A stretch of DNA of 64,000 nt, from assembly GCA_947495775.1 (NCBI GenBank), contig CANMAQ010000012.1, forward strand, positions 62,001 through 126,000. Reading direction: 5' to 3'. Of the stretch, positions 28,005-36,138 are shown piece after piece. Made by a program: the position numbers and the translations under genes. This DNA is from Jejuia algarum. GTDB lineage: Bacteria > Bacteroidota > Bacteroidia > Flavobacteriales > Flavobacteriaceae. The stretch's first letter is position 1. Every line of letters starts with the position of its first letter. The notes beneath the pieces were generated by a model, which did no database searches, was not told where the DNA came from, and saw nothing but the letters and a program-made list of their open reading frames with translations.

Positions 28005-31000
28005 ATGAAGAAGAAAATATATATTATTATAACTGTTTTATGGTGTAGCATAGCTCTCTATGCACAAGAGGTGCCTGCTACTTTAGAAGCAGGATTTAAA
28101 ACACCACCCAATGCAGCAAAAGCCAGAACATGGTGGCATTGGATAAGTGGTAACGTTTCTAAGTCTGGTATAACAAAAGATTTAGAAGCCATGAAACACG
28201 TAGGCATTCAGGAAGCGCAATTGTTTAACGTGCATTTAGGTTTTCCAAAAGGCGGGATTACCTATTTAAGCGAAGAATGGTTAGACTTATTTCACTTTGC
28301 AGCCACAGAAGCAAAGCGTTTAGATTTAGAATTGGCATTTCATAATAGTGCAGGCTGGTCGTCTAGCGGCGGCCCTTGGGTTACCGAAGAAAATGCCATG
28401 CAAACCGTAGTTTCTAGCGAGCTTATTGTTGATGGAGGACGTCTGTTGAAAAAAGCACTTCCAAAGCCAAAAACCAAGTTTACCTATTACCAAGATATTG
28501 CTGTTTTAGCCTTTCCAAAACCTAAGGCATCCGTTAAGATTGATGGCTTAGATTATAAAATATTATCCGATAGAATTCGGAACCATTTATTGCCAGATAC
28601 CAAGGCAATTTCAAAAGATGCCATTGTAAAAAAGGAACGTATTATAGACATTAGTTCTAAATTGTCTGAAGAAGGTATTTTAGAATGGGAAGCGCCCAAG
28701 GGCGAATGGGTTATTCTACGAATAGGGCATACGCCTAATGGTGCAAAAAACAGACCCGCAGTAGATGGTGGACATGGTTTAGAAGTCGATAAAATGTCTA
28801 AAAAAGCTTTAGACGCCTATTGGAAAGCGGGTGTACAACCCATTTTGAATAAACTAGGCGATTTAGTTGGAGAAACCGTAACAAATTGTTTGATTGACAG
28901 CTACGAGGTTGGGGCACAAAACTGGACAACAGGTTTTGAACAGCAATTTAAAAAACGAAGAGGTTACGACATGACACCGTATTTGGCAACCTTAGCAGGC
29001 TATTATGTAGATAGTGGTGAAGTTACAGAGCGTTTTCAGTGGGATTTTAGACGTACCATTGGCGATGCCATGGCCGAAAACTATTATGGCCATTTTGCAG
29101 AATTGTGTCATAAAAACAAACTAAAATTTTCTGTAGAACCCTATTGGGGCCCTTTTGATAATATGCAAGTAGGCGCAAAAGGCGATATCGTGATGTGTGA
29201 GTTTTGGAGTGGAGGCTACCCGTTTTTTGATTCTTCAAAATTTGTATCTTCTATAGCCCATTTAAACGGAAGCAGCATTGTTGGGGCAGAATCTTTTACC
29301 GGTATTGGGGGCTGGGACAAACACCCTGCAACGATAAAATCTATTGGCGATAAAGCATGGGCAGAAGGCATTACCCGATTTATATTTCATACCTATGTGC
29401 ATCAACCTTGGGATGTTGCCCCAGGTATAGCCTTAAGTTACCACGGTTTTGATTTTAACCGTTTAAATACCTGGTGGAGTCAAAGCAAAAGTTATTTGGA
29501 TTATTTGGCCAAATCGCAATACTTATTACAACAAGGCACTAATGTTGCAGAGGTATTGGTGTTTACAGGCGATTCGTCTCCCAACACCGCATTTTTATTG
29601 CCAGAACTTAAAACAGCGGGCTATGATTATGACTTAATCGGAGCTCATAAACTCCCCGAATTATCCGTGAAAAACGGTAAAATCGTTACAAAATTTGGAG
29701 TCGCATACGAAGTGCTAAGTTTACCCGAAAGTGATTGGATAACGCCTAAAACATTAAAGATTATAGAGGCATTGGTTAAAAAAGGCGCAACAGTTATAGG
29801 GCACAAACCTAAAAAATCGCCTAGTTTGAGCAATTACCCCGAAAGTGATGCTTATATAAAACGTACAGCTAGTGCCCTTTGGGATAAAGGGCTAATAAAA
29901 ACCATTAGCGTTCAAGAGTTTTTAACTAAAAAGAAGATTGTTCCAGATTTTTCTATTGCCGAGGCGAATAGGGAAGACATTGGGTTTATACACAGAAAAA
30001 CAAAGGACGCCGAGATCTATTTTATAGCCAATGCCAAAAAGGAAAAAGTGGCATTTACAGGACGTTTTAAAGTCGCAAATAAATCACCTGAAATTTGGAA
30101 TGCAGAAACAGGAGATATTAAAAAAGTAGCCGTTTGGAAAAGTAATGATGATGGTACTATAAATATTCCTATTGTTTTAGATAGTGAACAGTCTGTTTTT
30201 GTAGTATTTAAAGAAAATTCAGTAGATAAAAATCACATTGTTGAAGCTGATGTAAAATTAGAAAAACCAACACCAGCACCACTATCTAACTTAAAAATCA
30301 TAAAAGCAGAATATGGTAACTTTTTGCAAGAAGGCTTAATCGACATTACAGCTAAAGTTGCAGCCGAGGTAAAGGGTGGGACATTAAATTTTCAGATGTC
30401 TAGAGCCTTTTGCGATTGCGATCCAGCGATGGGTTATGTTAAAGAGTTTCGAATGGAATATCAAATTGGAGATAAGGTCGAACATGTACATGCCGAAGAA
30501 CGAGAGTTTGTTAAAATAGATGCAGGAAACCAACCCCTCAAAATCATTTCTGCGGTATTTGGTAAATTTAAAGCAGAAACCAAAGGGGTGCCTAAAAATT
30601 TTGAAGCTTTTGATGTTACCGAAGACATCAAAGCACAAGTAGCTTCAGAACATTTGAATATCAAAATCTCAGATGAATTGGTTCATGGTAAAGCATTAAA
30701 AAACGCTACTAATTTTCTAAAAATTACATTCGAAACCGATGGCAATTCAAGAACCACTATAATTCCAGAAGGCGAATTTTTGAATTTAAACCGATCTATA
30801 CCCACATCAGAAATTTATAAAACCAAAGGCACTACCATTTGGAAAACGCCTTTTTCTGGACGTTTATCGTATACGACAGCTTCAGGAAAGTCAAAAGAAG
30901 TAAAAGTAACCGTTCCAAAGCCGATAAACCTATCTGACAATTGGGAGGTCACATTTCCTTTAAAAGATGGTACAGCACTAAAGCAGCACTTTACAACCTT

Positions 31001-31484
31001 ATCATCTTGGTCGGAAGTAGCAGAAGACGATATTCAGCATTTTTCAGGTACTGCAATTTATGAAAAACAATTCACCCTATCTAAAAAGCAGTTATGCAAG
31101 GACAATGCATTTGAATTGGATTTAGGAAGCGTAGCGGTAATTGCAGAGGTTAGTGTAAATGGTAAAAAAGTAAGCACCCTATGGAAAGCACCTTTTAGAG
31201 TTGCTATTGGTAATTATGTCAAAAAAGGTCAAAATACCATACAATTAAAAATTACAAATTTATGGGTAAACCGCTTGATTGGCGACGAAAAAGAACCTTT
31301 AGATTACCAGCGCAGAGGTAATAAAACCAAGGTGCTTCCTAGTTGGTTATCACGTCCAGAATCTCGTGATTCTAAACGACAAACATTTTCCTCGTGGAAG
31401 CATTGGAAAAAAGATGATGAATTAAAAATGTCTGGTTTATTAGGCCCTGTACAACTTCAATTTTATAAAAAAACAGCGCTATAA
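28005..31484 (+). CDS. GH106 alpha-L-rhamnosidase-like protein (tandem copy 3, divergent)
   Basis: The 1159-aa product shares the family opening (WWHWISGNVSKSGITKDLEAM), SAGWSSSGGPW in place of CDGWTSSGGPW, and the DSYEVGAQNW motif near residue 301. The discoidin-like insert of copies 1 and 2 is absent, so the core arrives about 120 residues earlier. An extra module of about 170 residues sits before the C-terminal sandwich (about 760-930). The acidic motifs SVEPYWG, MCEFW and GAESFTG remain. The signal peptide ends near YAQE. I prefer the ATG at 28005 over the GTG at 27996. The different architecture suggests a distinct linkage or a branched substrate. Confidence 0.82.
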   Translation: MKKKIYIIITVLWCSIALYAQEVPATLEAGFKTPPNAAKARTWWHWISGNVSKSGITKDLEAMKHVGIQEAQLFNVHLGFPKGGITYLSEEWLDLFHFAATEAKRLDLELAFHNSAGWSSSGGPWVTEENAMQTVVSSELIVDGGRLLKKALPKPKTKFTYYQDIAVLAFPKPKASVKIDGLDYKILSDRIRNHLLPDTKAISKDAIVKKERIIDISSKLSEEGILEWEAPKGEWVILRIGHTPNGAKNRPAVDGGHGLEVDKMSKKALDAYWKAGVQPILNKLGDLVGETVTNCLIDSYEVGAQNWTTGFEQQFKKRRGYDMTPYLATLAGYYVDSGEVTERFQWDFRRTIGDAMAENYYGHFAELCHKNKLKFSVEPYWGPFDNMQVGAKGDIVMCEFWSGGYPFFDSSKFVSSIAHLNGSSIVGAESFTGIGGWDKHPATIKSIGDKAWAEGITRFIFHTYVHQPWDVAPGIALSYHGFDFNRLNTWWSQSKSYLDYLAKSQYLLQQGTNVAEVLVFTGDSSPNTAFLLPELKTAGYDYDLIGAHKLPELSVKNGKIVTKFGVAYEVLSLPESDWITPKTLKIIEALVKKGATVIGHKPKKSPSLSNYPESDAYIKRTASALWDKGLIKTISVQEFLTKKKIVPDFSIAEANREDIGFIHRKTKDAEIYFIANAKKEKVAFTGRFKVANKSPEIWNAETGDIKKVAVWKSNDDGTINIPIVLDSEQSVFVVFKENSVDKNHIVEADVKLEKPTPAPLSNLKIIKAEYGNFLQEGLIDITAKVAAEVKGGTLNFQMSRAFCDCDPAMGYVKEFRMEYQIGDKVEHVHAEEREFVKIDAGNQPLKIISAVFGKFKAETKGVPKNFEAFDVTEDIKAQVASEHLNIKISDELVHGKALKNATNFLKITFETDGNSRTTIIPEGEFLNLNRSIPTSEIYKTKGTTIWKTPFSGRLSYTTASGKSKEVKVTVPKPINLSDNWEVTFPLKDGTALKQHFTTLSSWSEVAEDDIQHFSGTAIYEKQFTLSKKQLCKDNAFELDLGSVAVIAEVSVNGKKVSTLWKAPFRVAIGNYVKKGQNTIQLKITNLWVNRLIGDEKEPLDYQRRGNKTKVLPSWLSRPESRDSKRQTFSSWKHWKKDDELKMSGLLGPVQLQFYKKTAL

Positions 31485-31486
31485 CT

Positions 31487-32914
31487 ATGATATTCAATAC
31501 ACACATTTTTAAAATACTATGCATTTGTTTTTGCCTTTTAGGATGTGCATCAACACAAAAAGATACTACCAAAACCACAAAATCGCATAAAACGGTCGAT
31601 TACTTTGCCGATAATGGTTTTGGAAATGCTGTGGCCATCGTACAACATCCTGCAGGAGTTTATCATAATGGAATTACTTACGTATGCTACCAAGGCGAAA
31701 AGGAAGACCCTTATGTAGCGTCTTACAATCATACCACAAAAGAATGGAAAGGCCCATTTAAAGCGGGGGTAAGTGAAATGGGTAAAGACCCTAATCGTAA
31801 GAAAAGAATAGATAACCACGGTAAACCTGCCATACTTATAGATGATGCAGGCTATATCCATATTGCTTTTGGTGGGCATGGAGGTGCTCCCACAGATGGA
31901 GAAAATCCGTTAGGCAATCATCATTATGGTAAAAATTTGCATGCAGTTTCTAAAAAGCCTTTAGATATTTCTTCATGGCAAACATTAGATAATGTATCAT
32001 TGTTTGGAACCTACAGTCAGTTTGTAAAAATGGATAACGGCGATATGTATTTGTTTTACCGTCATGGCGCACACAGGAGTGATTGGGTGTATCAAAAATC
32101 TACAGACAATGGTGTTACTTTTGGTGCGCCTGTTTCATTTTTAAAACATAAACGCTTACAAAATATTGAAGCCGAAGATTCTTGGTACCCTTGGGTAAGC
32201 AAAGGGAATGGAAATGATATTATTGTAGCGTTCGATTATCATATTTGTAGAGATAATAAAAACGCGCAAGATGCTAGAGGGCATATACCAGAAAGGCATA
32301 ATATCTATTACATGGTATTTGATACTAAAACAGGCGTGTGGAAAAATGTTAAAAACGAACCATTACAAATGCCTTTAACTAAGGAAATGGCAGACCAAAA
32401 AACGTTGGTAAGGGAAATTCCTGACGATTGGACATTTCAAGGTGTGGTTGATGTAGATCCTAATGGAAACCCGCAAGTTTGTATGATGGTAGGGCCTGAT
32501 GTAGGAGAGAAGAGAAGCGGCCCTAAACGCATACAGTATTTTAGATGGGGCGGAAAAAATTGGCTAAAAAGTAATAATAAAGACCTGCCCAGAGGTAATG
32601 GTGATATAGAAGTAAAATCATCAAAAGAAGTAAGTCTATATATAGAAAGTAAAACGAGCGACGATGTTGGAGAAGTTAGCAGATGGGATAGCTTTAATGG
32701 TGGTGCATCCTTTAAAAAAGGAACGGTGCTTTTACGTCGAAAAAATGCTGCTTTCGTGATATCATCACTTATAGATAATCCGCATCCCGACGCTCGAATT
32801 ATTGTAGGAGAAAGAAAATACGGAACAGACTACAGGAAAATGTATTTGTTAGGAGATAACGGTCCTATTAAACGTGTAAAAAGTGAAGCTAAAATTTTAA
32901 AGAAGAAGCGGTAA
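31487..32914 (+). CDS. BNR-repeat polysaccharide lyase, PL25-like (candidate ulvan lyase), lipoprotein
   Basis: The 475-aa product is a single beta-propeller with a lipobox LLGC near residue 19. His111 (DNHGKP) and His131 (GGHGG) are 20 residues apart, matching my recollection of the catalytic His123/His143 pair of the PL25 ulvan lyase PLSV_3936. A His/Cys cluster near 252-272 (YHIC, GHIPERH) resembles the structural zinc site of that family. The length fits PL25 enzymes, about 470 aa. It sits 2 bp after the third GH106 gene and ends the long operon-like run. PL42 or GH145 propellers are alternatives. It would cut rhamnose-uronate oligosaccharides inside the envelope. Confidence 0.68.
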   Translation: MIFNTHIFKILCICFCLLGCASTQKDTTKTTKSHKTVDYFADNGFGNAVAIVQHPAGVYHNGITYVCYQGEKEDPYVASYNHTTKEWKGPFKAGVSEMGKDPNRKKRIDNHGKPAILIDDAGYIHIAFGGHGGAPTDGENPLGNHHYGKNLHAVSKKPLDISSWQTLDNVSLFGTYSQFVKMDNGDMYLFYRHGAHRSDWVYQKSTDNGVTFGAPVSFLKHKRLQNIEAEDSWYPWVSKGNGNDIIVAFDYHICRDNKNAQDARGHIPERHNIYYMVFDTKTGVWKNVKNEPLQMPLTKEMADQKTLVREIPDDWTFQGVVDVDPNGNPQVCMMVGPDVGEKRSGPKRIQYFRWGGKNWLKSNNKDLPRGNGDIEVKSSKEVSLYIESKTSDDVGEVSRWDSFNGGASFKKGTVLLRRKNAAFVISSLIDNPHPDARIIVGERKYGTDYRKMYLLGDNGPIKRVKSEAKILKKKR

Positions 32915-32940
32915 AAGAATAAAAGGGAAACTCAACGAGT

Positions 32941-32979
32941 TAAAGCGTTAATTATTTCAATGTAAATATCGCTTTTTAG
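32941..32979 (+). terminator. Weak candidate terminator after PL25-like gene
   Basis: TAAAGCG pairs with CGCTTTTTA across a long internal loop that includes an ATTT/AAAT pair. The stem is short, so this is only a candidate. The 134-bp gap is one of the few breaks in the run. Confidence 0.3.
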
Positions 32980-33048
32980 AGGTATTCATGTGAAAATACC
33001 CTATTAAAATACCTGTAATAATGCCATTAAAAAAAGAGTGCATAAACA

Positions 33049-34503
33049 ATGATTACAAAGCAAGGTTTAAATAGAAAGACTTTAAAAGTAGAAGACAAGT
33101 TACCAATTAAAGTGGCGCAATTTGGAGAAGGTAATTTTTTAAGGGCATTTATAGGCTATGCATTTCAAGAATTAAATAAAGCCGCTAGCTTTAATGCAGG
33201 AATCGCCATAGTACAACCCATAGAAAATGGAATGGTTAACTTGATTAACGATCAAGATGGGCTATATACACTTTTTATGAAAGGCCGAAAAGGAGGGCAG
33301 GACATTCAAGAGCACAAGCTTATAACAAATGTAGTGCAAGGTGTTAATCCGTATACCGATTTTCAAGAGTACCTTAGTTTGGCAAAAGAAGACCACTTAG
33401 AGTTTGTGATCTCTAATACCACAGAAGCAGGTATTGCTTATGTGAAAAGCGACTCGTTAGAAATGCAGCCGCCACGTTCTTTTCCAGCAAAACTCACAGT
33501 GTTTTTGTACGAAAGGTTTAAGCATTTTAATGGCGACAGCACCAAAGGATTAAAAATAATACCTTGTGAGCTTATCAACTACAATGCAAAAACATTAAAA
33601 GAGATCATATTACGCTACATAGACGATTGGGAATTAGGATTGAAATTTAAGACATGGGTTTTAGAATGTAATTCATTTCACAATACTTTGGTAGATCGCA
33701 TTGTGCCGGGGTATCCCAAAAACGATATTGAAATTTATACGCGTCAATTGCCATATAAAGACGATTTAATAGTAGCTGCCGAACCATTTTTTCTTTGGGT
33801 TATCGAAGGAGGAGCTGCATTAAAAAAAGCATTACCATTTAGCAAAACAACCTTAGATGTAAAGATTGTAGATGATATGCAACCTTACAGAACGCGAAAA
33901 GTTCGAATTTTAAATGGGGCACATACCGCTATGGTACCTTTTTCTTTATTGTATGGTAATACAACAGTTAAAGAAACCATAGAGCATCCATTTACAGGTA
34001 CATTTGTAGAGAAGGCTGTTTTTAATGAAATTATAGCAACCCTAGACATGGACGAGGCAGAATTAGCACATTTTGCCGAAGCCGTTTTTGATAGGTTCAA
34101 AAACCCTTTTATAGTACATAAATTATCAAGTATCGCTTTAAATACCGTATCAAAATTTAAAGTTAGAGTCCTACCAAGTCTTTTAGAATACCTAAAACTT
34201 AAGGGGACATTACCAAGGCATTTAACCTTTGCCCTTGCCTGTTTAATTCAGTTTTATAAAGGCCATTGGAAAGGCGCAGTACTTCCTGTACAAGACAGTG
34301 CCGCTATTGAAGCGCAATTTTCTGAACTTTGGAAGTTAGACACACTATCTTCTGTAGCAAAAGCGGTGTTGGGTTTAGAAATGTATTGGGGTGAAAACCT
34401 AAACGAGGTAAAGGGCTTAACACATGCCATAACCTATGCTTTAGAAGCGATTGAAAGCAAGGGCATAGAACAAGGGTTCCTCCATTTTTCAAAACAATTT
34501 TAA
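33049..34503 (+). CDS. uxaB: Tagaturonate reductase (altronate oxidoreductase)
   Basis: The 484-aa cytoplasmic protein belongs to the mannitol dehydrogenase family. An N-terminal Rossmann domain opens with KVAQFGEGNFLRAF near 20-34. The central KVRILNGAHTAM near 284-295 carries the Lys/Asn/His set typical of the family. A helical C-terminal domain follows. It reduces D-tagaturonate to D-altronate with NADH. It has no signal peptide, unlike nearly all its neighbours. It lies 8 bp before uxaA, so the pair forms a catabolic unit. Fructuronate reductase (UxuB) is the main alternative, but pairing with UxaA favours UxaB. Confidence 0.82.
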   Translation: MITKQGLNRKTLKVEDKLPIKVAQFGEGNFLRAFIGYAFQELNKAASFNAGIAIVQPIENGMVNLINDQDGLYTLFMKGRKGGQDIQEHKLITNVVQGVNPYTDFQEYLSLAKEDHLEFVISNTTEAGIAYVKSDSLEMQPPRSFPAKLTVFLYERFKHFNGDSTKGLKIIPCELINYNAKTLKEIILRYIDDWELGLKFKTWVLECNSFHNTLVDRIVPGYPKNDIEIYTRQLPYKDDLIVAAEPFFLWVIEGGAALKKALPFSKTTLDVKIVDDMQPYRTRKVRILNGAHTAMVPFSLLYGNTTVKETIEHPFTGTFVEKAVFNEIIATLDMDEAELAHFAEAVFDRFKNPFIVHKLSSIALNTVSKFKVRVLPSLLEYLKLKGTLPRHLTFALACLIQFYKGHWKGAVLPVQDSAAIEAQFSELWKLDTLSSVAKAVLGLEMYWGENLNEVKGLTHAITYALEAIESKGIEQGFLHFSKQF

Positions 34504-34511
34504 GACGTGTA

Positions 34512-36119
34512 ATGAAAGAAAAGCTAATAAAAGTAAATGCCTTAGATAATGTTGCTGTGGCTTTGGTAGACCTAGAGGCGGGAACTACGGCGTTTTGTCA
34601 AGGTACTGCAGTGAAAATTATATCGGACACAACATCTAAACATAAGGTGGCATTAAACCCCTTTCATGTTGGTGATAAGATTATAATGTATGGCGTTTTA
34701 GTAGGTAAAGCAACTGCGTTTATAAATACGGGAGAGGTATTAACAACACGAAACGTTAAACACGAAAGCGAGAAGGTGTTTGGTAAAACAGAAACTTTAG
34801 GTTGGAATGCGCCAAATGTAGAGCGCTGGAAAGACAAAACATTTTTGGGCTACCACCGCCCCGACGGACAAGTAGGTACAGAGAATGTATGGTTGTTTTT
34901 TCCTCTTGTTTTTTGCGAAAACAGAAACATAGACATATTAAAAGAGATCTTTGATAAAGAACTATTAGAACAGAAAAATAACCCGCACCAAAATTTGTTA
35001 AGAGCATTAATATCAGGAAAAGAAGTTGTAGAAGAGGCCGGCAAAACGACTAGAGTTTTTGATAATATTGATGTGCGCTTCATAACGCATCCTGGTGGTT
35101 GTGGCGGTATTCGTCAAGATGCCGAAAGTTTAGCAAAATTATTAGCAGGCTATGTAAATAATCCCAATGTCGCAGGCGTTACTGTACTCAGTTTAGGTTG
35201 CCAAAATTTACAAATAACGACTTTTAAAGCAGCATTACACGCCATAAACCCTCAGTTAGAAAAGCCAGTTCTAATCTACGAACAGCAGCAAATGGGAACG
35301 GTAGATGAGATGTTATCTACCATTATAAAAACGTCTTTTAACGCTATAAAAGAAGCCAATACCATCCGTCGAAAACCAGCACCATTATCCAAATTACGAA
35401 TCGGATTAGAATGTGGAGGTTCCGATGGGTTTTCGGGTATTTCTGCTAATCCCACTTTAGGTATGGTATCTGATATGCTAGTTGCTTTAAACGGAACTGC
35501 GATTTTAGCAGAATTTCCAGAACTCTGTGGTGTAGAACAAGAATTGGTGAACCGATGTGTACATGAAGACGATGCTGAGAAGTTTTTAAAACTCATGAAG
35601 GATTTTGAAAACGCGGTGATTAATGCAGGATCTGGGTTCGATATGAATCCCTCTCCGGGAAACATAAAAGATGGTCTTATTACCGATGCCATGAAATCTG
35701 CTGGGGCAGCAAAAAAAGGAGGCGCATCTCCAGTAGAAGCCGTTTTAGATTATGGAGAGTATTTGTCTAAACCAGGATTAAACCTCTTGTGTACCCCGGG
35801 CAACGATGTGGAAAGCACCACCGCTTTGGTGGGTGCAGGTGCTAATTTGGTGTTGTTTACCACAGGATTAGGTACGCCAACAGGTAATCCTATCGCTCCT
35901 GTGATAAAAGTCGCTTCCAATACAGAACTGGCAGATAAAATGTCTGATATTATAGATATTGAAACAGGCGCAGTGATTCGTGGCGAAAAAACCATACAGG
36001 AAATGGCAGAAGAACTGCTCGATTTTATCATAAAAGTAGCAAGTGGTACAGTAGTTACTAAAGCAAAATTATTAGGACAGCACGATTTTATACCGTGGAA
36101 AAGAGGCGTGTCATTATAA
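34512..36119 (+). CDS. uxaA: Altronate dehydratase
   Basis: The 535-aa cytoplasmic protein has an N-terminal SAF-like domain (about 1-95), then the UxaA catalytic region with GYHRPDGQVGTENVW near 115-129, HPGGCGGIRQD near 194-204, LECGGSDGFSGISANP near 299-314 and FDMNPSPGNIKDG near 376-388. It dehydrates D-altronate to 2-keto-3-deoxygluconate. The length matches the fused form of the family. Neither the isomerase UxaC nor KdgK/KdgA is in the window, so the pathway is completed elsewhere. Confidence 0.87.
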   Translation: MKEKLIKVNALDNVAVALVDLEAGTTAFCQGTAVKIISDTTSKHKVALNPFHVGDKIIMYGVLVGKATAFINTGEVLTTRNVKHESEKVFGKTETLGWNAPNVERWKDKTFLGYHRPDGQVGTENVWLFFPLVFCENRNIDILKEIFDKELLEQKNNPHQNLLRALISGKEVVEEAGKTTRVFDNIDVRFITHPGGCGGIRQDAESLAKLLAGYVNNPNVAGVTVLSLGCQNLQITTFKAALHAINPQLEKPVLIYEQQQMGTVDEMLSTIIKTSFNAIKEANTIRRKPAPLSKLRIGLECGGSDGFSGISANPTLGMVSDMLVALNGTAILAEFPELCGVEQELVNRCVHEDDAEKFLKLMKDFENAVINAGSGFDMNPSPGNIKDGLITDAMKSAGAAKKGGASPVEAVLDYGEYLSKPGLNLLCTPGNDVESTTALVGAGANLVLFTTGLGTPTGNPIAPVIKVASNTELADKMSDIIDIETGAVIRGEKTIQEMAEELLDFIIKVASGTVVTKAKLLGQHDFIPWKRGVSL

Positions 36120-36138
36120 AAATATAAAAAGCGAAACC

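Noticed and set aside
32929..32941. Perfect AACTC/GAGTT inverted repeat after the PL25-like gene
   Set aside because: It has a five-base stem with a 3-nt loop and no T tract, and would occur often by chance.
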